Shown one piece after another: positions 59,971 through 64,000 of a stretch of DNA of 64,000 bases. The translations under genes were made by a program, and so were the position numbers. The stretch comes from Salipiger pallidus. Its GTDB lineage: Bacteria > Pseudomonadota > Alphaproteobacteria > Rhodobacterales > Rhodobacteraceae. The stretch lies in assembly GCF_014643635.1 (NCBI RefSeq), contig NZ_BMJV01000004.1, forward strand, positions 1 through 64,000, written 5' to 3'. The notes beneath the pieces are model-generated. The model saw nothing but the letters and a program-made list of their open reading frames with translations, did no database searches and was not told the DNA's origin. Position 1 is the first letter of the stretch; each line of letters opens with the position of its first letter.

Positions 59971-60786
59971 ATGCCGGTGATGAACCTTCTGGTGGCCTTC
60001 AACGGGTCGGATGGGTCGGTGGCGGCCCTGCGCTATGCGGCGGCGCTCGCGAAACGCTTCGACGCCCATGTGACGGCCATGCTGGCGCATACGACACATG
60101 AGGTGATCGATAGCCGGTCCCGCTGGATCCCACGCGAGGCCCGCGCTCTGCTGGAGGCCGCCAGCACTGGCCTGCTGCAGGACATCGAGGCGCGCTTCGA
60201 AACCGAGCGCGCGGCGCTGGGGCTTGCCAATGCGCTCCAGCTCAAGGGGGTGACGGGGCGTGTCGATGCCGTGCTGTCGGAGGCCGCGCGGCATTACGAC
60301 ATGCTCGTTGTAGGCAACCATTCCGACACCGATGACGAGCACGTCACCTTGCATCCGGATCGCATCGCATTGCTGTCGGGGCGCCCGGTGATCGTCGTCC
60401 CGCGTGGCTATGACGCGGGCGCCGATCACGGCCATGCGGCGCTTGTGTGGGACGGCGGGCGTGCCGCGGCGCGTGCCCTGTCGGACAGCCTGCGCCTGCT
60501 TGAAGACGATGGCCAGGTCAGCGTTCTGACGGTCGGGCCGCGCCGGGACTGGCCGGTGGAGGATCTTCTGCGCCATCTCGAGCGGCACGGCGTCAGCGCC
60601 GTTCACGAAGACTGGCCGAGCACCCATCCCGTCGCCGAAACATTGCTGACGTGGTGTGGCAAGCACGACCCATCGCTGCTGGTGCTCGGAGCCTATGAGC
60701 ATTCCAAGTTCCGTGAGGATTTCCTGGGGGGCGTAACATCGGAGATCCTGTCGCACACCACGATCCCCGTCCTCCTCTCCCATTGA
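59971..60786 (+). CDS. Universal stress protein, two tandem UspA domains
   Basis: 271 residues from the ATG at 59971, preceded by GGGGAGGG and one base after the isomerase stop. Domain 1 is MNLLVAFNGSDGSVAALRYA to about residue 140; domain 2 ends LLVLGAYEHSKFREDF-x-GGVTSEIL, whose G-x2-G-x(9)-G(S/T)-like tail suggests ATP binding. Its place inside a transporter operon is known for other UspA proteins, such as TeaD, that adjust transporter activity, which may apply here. Confidence 0.82.
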   Translation: MPVMNLLVAFNGSDGSVAALRYAAALAKRFDAHVTAMLAHTTHEVIDSRSRWIPREARALLEAASTGLLQDIEARFETERAALGLANALQLKGVTGRVDAVLSEAARHYDMLVVGNHSDTDDEHVTLHPDRIALLSGRPVIVVPRGYDAGADHGHAALVWDGGRAAARALSDSLRLLEDDGQVSVLTVGPRRDWPVEDLLRHLERHGVSAVHEDWPSTHPVAETLLTWCGKHDPSLLVLGAYEHSKFREDFLGGVTSEILSHTTIPVLLSH

Positions 60787-60802
60787 CGTCAAGGAGCCAG
60801 AT

Positions 60803-60961
60803 ATGAACGATTTCGAACACATCAGCCGCATCCGTCAGGAGCTGGAAGCCCTGCGCAAGGATCTGTGTCACCGCATGGAGCAGGCGCAGGACCAGGGTGA
60901 TCTGAACCTCCTGCACGAGCGCGTCAGCCGGGCGATCAAGGCGCTTTCGGGACAAGGCTGA
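60803..60961 (+). CDS. Small helical protein, 52 residues
   Basis: ATG at 60803 follows AAGGAGCCAGAT, a strong ribosome binding site, 16 bases after the universal stress gene. The product (MNDFEHISRIRQELEALRKD, then a single Cys, and LLHERVSRAIKALSG) is charged with a leucine heptad pattern, suggesting a short coiled coil. No family is recognised. It lies 9 bases before the 2-hydroxyacid dehydrogenase, within the operon, and could be an accessory or regulatory peptide. Confidence 0.6.
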   Translation: MNDFEHISRIRQELEALRKDLCHRMEQAQDQGDLNLLHERVSRAIKALSGQG

Positions 60962-60970
60962 AGGCGTGCT

Positions 60971-61945
60971 ATGAAGGTCCATATCCTCGATGACTGGTTC
61001 GATACGCTGCGTGGTCTGCCGTGCTTTGACCTGCTGAAAGGCCATGACGTCACGGTCTGGACCGATCATGAGCCCGATCCGGTGAAGCTGGCGGAACGGC
61101 TGGCTCAGGCAGACTGCGTCGTGCTCTTCCGTGAGCGGACACAGGTTACCGGGGAACTGCTGCAACGGCTGCCCAGGCTGCGTCTGATCTCGCAGCGTGG
61201 GCAGTATCCGCATGTGGACGTGGAGGCCTGTACCGACCATGGCGTTTTGCTGTGTTCCAACAGGGGCGGCGAGGGCGCAAACCACGCAGCGGCCGAGCTG
61301 ACATTTGCCCTGATCCTGTCCGCCATGCGCCAGTTGCCACAGCAAATGGCTAGTGCGAAGGCGGGCGGCTGGCAGATGGGGGTGGGGCGCAGCCTGCGGG
61401 GACGCCGGTTGGGCCTCTATGGCTACGGACGCATCGGGCGAGCCCTGGCAGACTACGCCCGTGCCTTCGGAATGGAGGTGGTCTGGTGGTCGTCAGAGGC
61501 AGGCCGGGCGCGGGCAGAGGCGGATGGCCAGACGATTGCCACCTCGCGCAAGGCGTTCTTTGCAGACAGTGACGTGGTCTCCCTGCATCTGCGGCTGACG
61601 CCGGAGACGCGCGGCATCGTCACCGCACAGGATTTGGCGGCGATGGGGCCGCGCGCCGTGTTGGTAAACACCTCGCGGGCCGGCCTGATCGCGCCCGGCG
61701 CTCTGTTACAGACGCTGGATGCCGGGCGGCCGGGGATGGCGGCGGTGGATGTCTTCGACAGCGAACCGCTGACCGACGCGACTGATGCGCTGCTGTCCCA
61801 TCCCAACCTGATCGCCACGCCGCATATCGGTTTTGTCACTGAAGACGAGTTCGACAAGCAGTTTGCCGATATCTTCGAACAGGTGAACGCCTATGCGGCG
61901 GGCGCGCCGATCCACATGATCAACCCTTCCGTCGTCGCGCGATAA
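60971..61945 (+). CDS. D-isomer-specific 2-hydroxyacid dehydrogenase
   Basis: 324 residues. The NAD-binding domain carries GLYGYGRIGRALADYARAFG (about 149-168). The catalytic Arg is in NTSRAGLIA, the Glu in DVFDSEPL and the His in TPHIGFVTEDEFD. It reduces a 2-oxo acid or oxidises a D-2-hydroxyacid such as a phosphoglycerate-like or citramalate/malate analogue; the substrate is unknown. Its end overlaps the convergent AbrB-family gene by 26 bases. Confidence 0.87.
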   Translation: MKVHILDDWFDTLRGLPCFDLLKGHDVTVWTDHEPDPVKLAERLAQADCVVLFRERTQVTGELLQRLPRLRLISQRGQYPHVDVEACTDHGVLLCSNRGGEGANHAAAELTFALILSAMRQLPQQMASAKAGGWQMGVGRSLRGRRLGLYGYGRIGRALADYARAFGMEVVWWSSEAGRARAEADGQTIATSRKAFFADSDVVSLHLRLTPETRGIVTAQDLAAMGPRAVLVNTSRAGLIAPGALLQTLDAGRPGMAAVDVFDSEPLTDATDALLSHPNLIATPHIGFVTEDEFDKQFADIFEQVNAYAAGAPIHMINPSVVAR

Positions 61946-62972
61946 GCCCCGCCACCACGGGCGCGCCGACGATCACGATCACGATGCGCGTCAGGTGGTG
62001 CGTGATGACGAATCCCAAGTCTGCGCCGGTCACGATGGCCAGCACCGTCATCTCGGCCTGACCGCCGGGCGCAAAGGCAAGGAAGGCCGGCACCGGATCG
62101 CCGAGACCAAGGCCCGTGACCAAGGCGGTGAACCCCGCCGCGAGCAGCGCCAGCAGCAGCACATAGGCCATGCCCGCCGCGACCACGCGTGTCAGCTCGC
62201 GCCATGTCACGCCGAGGAAATGGATGCCAATACCGCAGCCGATAAAGAACTGCGCCGCGAGGATTGCCTCTGCCGGGGGACGGAAATGGACCACGCCGGT
62301 CAAGGACAGCATTGCCGTGACGATCATCGGACCGAGAATCGAGGCCCCGAAGAGGCCGATGCGCTCTCCTCCTTTCCAGCCGATCACCGCCGCCAGCCCC
62401 ATGATCGCCAGCTCGTGCCATGGCAGATCCGCCACCGGCGCACCGATTGGATTGCTCAGCTCAGCACCGTAAAAGTGCCCGAGGAAGAGCGGCGCGAGCG
62501 TCACGATCAGCAGCACACGGGTTGCGTGGATGAGTGACAGGGCGCGCGGATTGCCACCCGCTTCTGTGCCGAAGATGACCATGTCCTGCAGGCCGCCCGG
62601 CATCGCCGCGTAATAGGCGGTGGGCAGGTCAAAGCCCCAGATTCGCCGAAAGAACGGCACGCCCACCACTGCGATCACCGCAATGAAGATAGGCACCAGT
62701 GCCACCGACATTGCCATGCGCGGCAGCTCTGCAATCACCTCTGGCGTGATCGACGCACCCACGGCCACACCGAGGATCGTGCGGGCTGCGACGGACACCT
62801 GCCCGAAGCCTTTCAGCGGCAGATGCAGAAGCGCCCCGGCCAGGCAGAAGGCCATGGGCCCAAAGAGGAAGGGCAGGGGAAGGCCGAGCCACCAGAACAG
62901 CCCGGTGCCAAGGGCTGCTATCACGAAGGTCAGCGCGCGGCGCATGTGGGGCTGTGTGAGATGTTGGCGCAA
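61920..62972 (-). CDS. AbrB family integral membrane protein (duplicated domain)
   Basis: 350 residues from a TTG at 62972 that has an ideal GGAGG five bases upstream; the ATG at 62945 (nine codons later, MRRALTFVIA) lacks one. Nine or more membrane segments form two repeats, with YYAAMPGGLQDMVIFG (near 125) and FLAFAPGGQAEMTVLAI (near 310), the PGG-Q/x-M motif of the AbrB family. Transport or regulatory function is unproven; in several bacteria it neighbours tricarboxylate transporters. It is divergent from the GntR gene and probably controlled by it. Confidence 0.82.
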   Translation of the reverse strand: MRQHLTQPHMRRALTFVIAALGTGLFWWLGLPLPFLFGPMAFCLAGALLHLPLKGFGQVSVAARTILGVAVGASITPEVIAELPRMAMSVALVPIFIAVIAVVGVPFFRRIWGFDLPTAYYAAMPGGLQDMVIFGTEAGGNPRALSLIHATRVLLIVTLAPLFLGHFYGAELSNPIGAPVADLPWHELAIMGLAAVIGWKGGERIGLFGASILGPMIVTAMLSLTGVVHFRPPAEAILAAQFFIGCGIGIHFLGVTWRELTRVVAAGMAYVLLLALLAAGFTALVTGLGLGDPVPAFLAFAPGGQAEMTVLAIVTGADLGFVITHHLTRIVIVIVGAPVVAGLIARRRKG

Positions 62973-63010
62973 AACGTCCTCCGAATGGCTTGACGTGAAA
63001 ATGAATACGC

Positions 63011-63030
63011 TTGTATCCAGTTGGATACAA
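63011..63030. promoter_or_regulatory. GntR-type operator between the AbrB-family and GntR genes
   Basis: TTGTATCC (63011-63018) and GGATACAA (63023-63030) are perfect 8-base arms around a 4-base AGTT centre, a palindrome typical of FCD-type GntR regulators. It sits in the 87-base divergent region, 30 bases before the GntR start. Confidence 0.75.
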
Positions 63031-63059
63031 GAATCGATTTGAGCGAATGGAGGGTGACC

Positions 63060-63740
63060 ATGACAGCCGACGACGGCACGCCACAGGGCAACAGCGCCTA
63101 TGCGCGCCTGCTCATGGAGCTGCGCGAGGGACGCCTGAACCCGGGTGACCGTCTGCGCGAAACTGAATTGGCAGAGCGTCTGGGCATGTCGCGCACCCCG
63201 GTGCGCGAGGCCATCCGTCAGCTCGAGGCGGACGGGATCGTCACCCATTTGCCCCGGCAGGGCGCGAGCATCCGCAGCCTCGACTACGCAGAGGTCATGG
63301 AGCTTTACGAGATGCGCGCCGTGCTCGAAGGCACCGCCGCTCGGCTGGCCACGCGGGCGGCCTCGGATATCGAGATCGAGGAGCTTTTTGACATGAACCG
63401 ACAGATGAAATCGCTTGGCAGCGCGCCAGAGGCTTTCATCCTGAACCGACAGTTTCATGCCGCGCTGCTGGATGCCTCCAAGAACCGATTTCTCACGCGG
63501 TCGATCCACGCGCTGCAACGCGCGTTGATGATCCTCGGCCCGACGACCCTTACCGAACCGGACCGGGCCGAGAAGGCGGTGGAAGAGCATTTCGGTGTGC
63601 TCGATGCGATCAAGGCGCGCGACGGCAGCCTGGCCGAGGCCGCCATGCGCGCCCACATCGAGGCAGCCCAGCGCGTCCGCGTTCGGGCCCTGCGCGCCCG
63701 TCCTGATCAAACGCCCAGCTATGATGGAGACCTGCTGTGA
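63060..63740 (+). CDS. GntR family transcriptional regulator (FCD subfamily)
   Basis: 226 residues from the ATG at 63060 (GGAGGGTGACC upstream); a longer TTG start at 63021 would lie inside the operator. The winged helix (GDRLRETELAERLGMSRTPV, REAIRQLEADGIV) is followed by an all-helical FCD domain with a metal-type site (NRQFHAALLDAS; EEHFGVLDAI; AAMRAHIEAA). It likely senses a tricarboxylate or related acid and controls the AbrB-family gene and the tcuA-like gene whose GTG overlaps its stop. Confidence 0.9.
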   Translation: MTADDGTPQGNSAYARLLMELREGRLNPGDRLRETELAERLGMSRTPVREAIRQLEADGIVTHLPRQGASIRSLDYAEVMELYEMRAVLEGTAARLATRAASDIEIEELFDMNRQMKSLGSAPEAFILNRQFHAALLDASKNRFLTRSIHALQRALMILGPTTLTEPDRAEKAVEEHFGVLDAIKARDGSLAEAAMRAHIEAAQRVRVRALRARPDQTPSYDGDLL

Positions 63741-64000
63741 CCTCTGACAGTCCAGACATCACTATCATCGGCGGCGGCAATGCGGCCCTCTGTGCAGCCA
63801 TCACCGCAGCCGAGGCCGGTGCGCGCGTGCTGATCCTCGAAACCGCGCCAAAACCCTATCGCGGCGGAAACTCCCGCCACACCCGCAATTTTCGCTGCAT
63901 GCACCACGGCCCGCTCGGGCCGCTGGTAGATAGCTACACCGAAGAAGAATACCTCGCCGATCTGATGAAGGTCACCGGGGGCAAGACCGACGAAGGCCTC
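63737..64000 (+). CDS. tcuA: FAD-dependent tricarballylate dehydrogenase-like protein, 5' part
   Basis: GTG start overlapping the GntR stop (GTGA). The 88 visible residues give the FAD motif ITIIGGGNAALCAAITAAEA, then RGGNSRHTRNFRCMHHGPLG and a YTEEEYLADLMKVTGGKTDE segment, matching the N-terminus of TcuA, which oxidises tricarballylate to cis-aconitate. The rest lies beyond the window. It fits the tricarboxylate importer and PrpF-family isomerase upstream. Confidence 0.8.
   Translation, partial: MTSDSPDITIIGGGNAALCAAITAAEAGARVLILETAPKPYRGGNSRHTRNFRCMHHGPLGPLVDSYTEEEYLADLMKVTGGKTDEGL

Noticed and set aside
61920-63710. 596-residue reverse reading frame including the AbrB-family protein
   Set aside because: The N-terminal part is antisense to the GntR gene and has no family features; AbrB starts at 62972 or 62945.
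1-64000. CRISPR arrays, tRNA or rRNA genes
   Set aside because: No regularly spaced repeats were seen beyond the listed tandem duplication, and no cloverleaf-like or conserved rRNA segment was recognised by eye.

Overview
The window is GC-rich, densely coded DNA from an alphaproteobacterium, most likely a member of the Rhodobacterales (Roseobacter type). This rests on protein style, EcfG-like promoters, an HWE-family kinase, TRAP (TAXI), tripartite tricarboxylate and Lrp/LysR-controlled transport loci, and IS3/IS481/IS5 debris. There is no rRNA, tRNA, CRISPR array, replication or core ribosomal gene. It reads as accessory DNA: a chromosomal island, chromid or large plasmid carrying self-contained catabolic and stress modules.

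Layout. 0-3.5 kb: a flippase-like membrane protein translationally coupled to an unusual protein that joins a metallophosphoesterase-like domain, lacking most of its metal ligands, to a GT4 glycosyltransferase. 3.7-25 kb: a stress and redox block with exoD, an SDR plus CYP152-type peroxygenase P450, an HWE kinase plus KaiC homologue, a three-subunit molybdenum aldehyde oxidase, a DUF421 protein, a three-subunit GMC/triheme-cytochrome dehydrogenase, a BON protein, two GH13 glucosidases and a CPA1 antiporter. Four of these genes have matching GGAAC-N18/19-TT promoters, the form used by the alphaproteobacterial general stress sigma factor. 25.8-28.3 kb: a complete IS3-family element with inverted repeats, a TTG target duplication and an A6G frameshift site, then a decayed IS481 transposase.

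28.7-34.9 kb: a LacI-controlled operon (DapA-family lyase/aldolase, TAXI-TRAP transporter, PL22-like oligogalacturonate lyase), suggesting uronate use. 35.4-37.1 kb: MerR regulator and divergent CDF metal exporter sharing a 19-bp-spacer promoter. 37.4-41.2 kb: azlCD with a divergent Lrp, a second Lrp, and a class IV aminotransferase overlapping a deformylase-like gene. A dispersed intergenic repeat family lies between about 35 and 41.5 kb.

41.6-52.2 kb holds the most interesting locus: an aroA copy divergent from a LysR regulator, then ABC transporter (ATPase, fused permease, binding protein), aminotransferase, a PEP-mutase-superfamily enzyme with the EDKxxxxxTS signature expected of phosphonopyruvate hydrolase, glutamate dehydrogenase and a phosphoesterase. 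The simplest reading is import and breakdown of phosphonoalanine (2-amino-3-phosphonopropionate): transamination to phosphonopyruvate, hydrolysis to pyruvate and phosphate, and glutamate recycling. A LysR-type T-N11-A dyad lies before the ABC operon. 52.2-53.4 kb is a graveyard of IS5 and IS3 fragments and the tail of a TRAP permease. 53.5-64 kb is a tricarboxylate module: TctDE two-component system, TctC and fused TctA-TctB transporter, PrpF-family isomerase, universal stress protein, a 52-residue small protein, 2-hydroxyacid dehydrogenase, AbrB-family membrane protein, GntR regulator with its operator, and the start of a TcuA-like tricarballylate dehydrogenase cut by the window edge.

All calls are by eye from sequence motifs; no database search was run.
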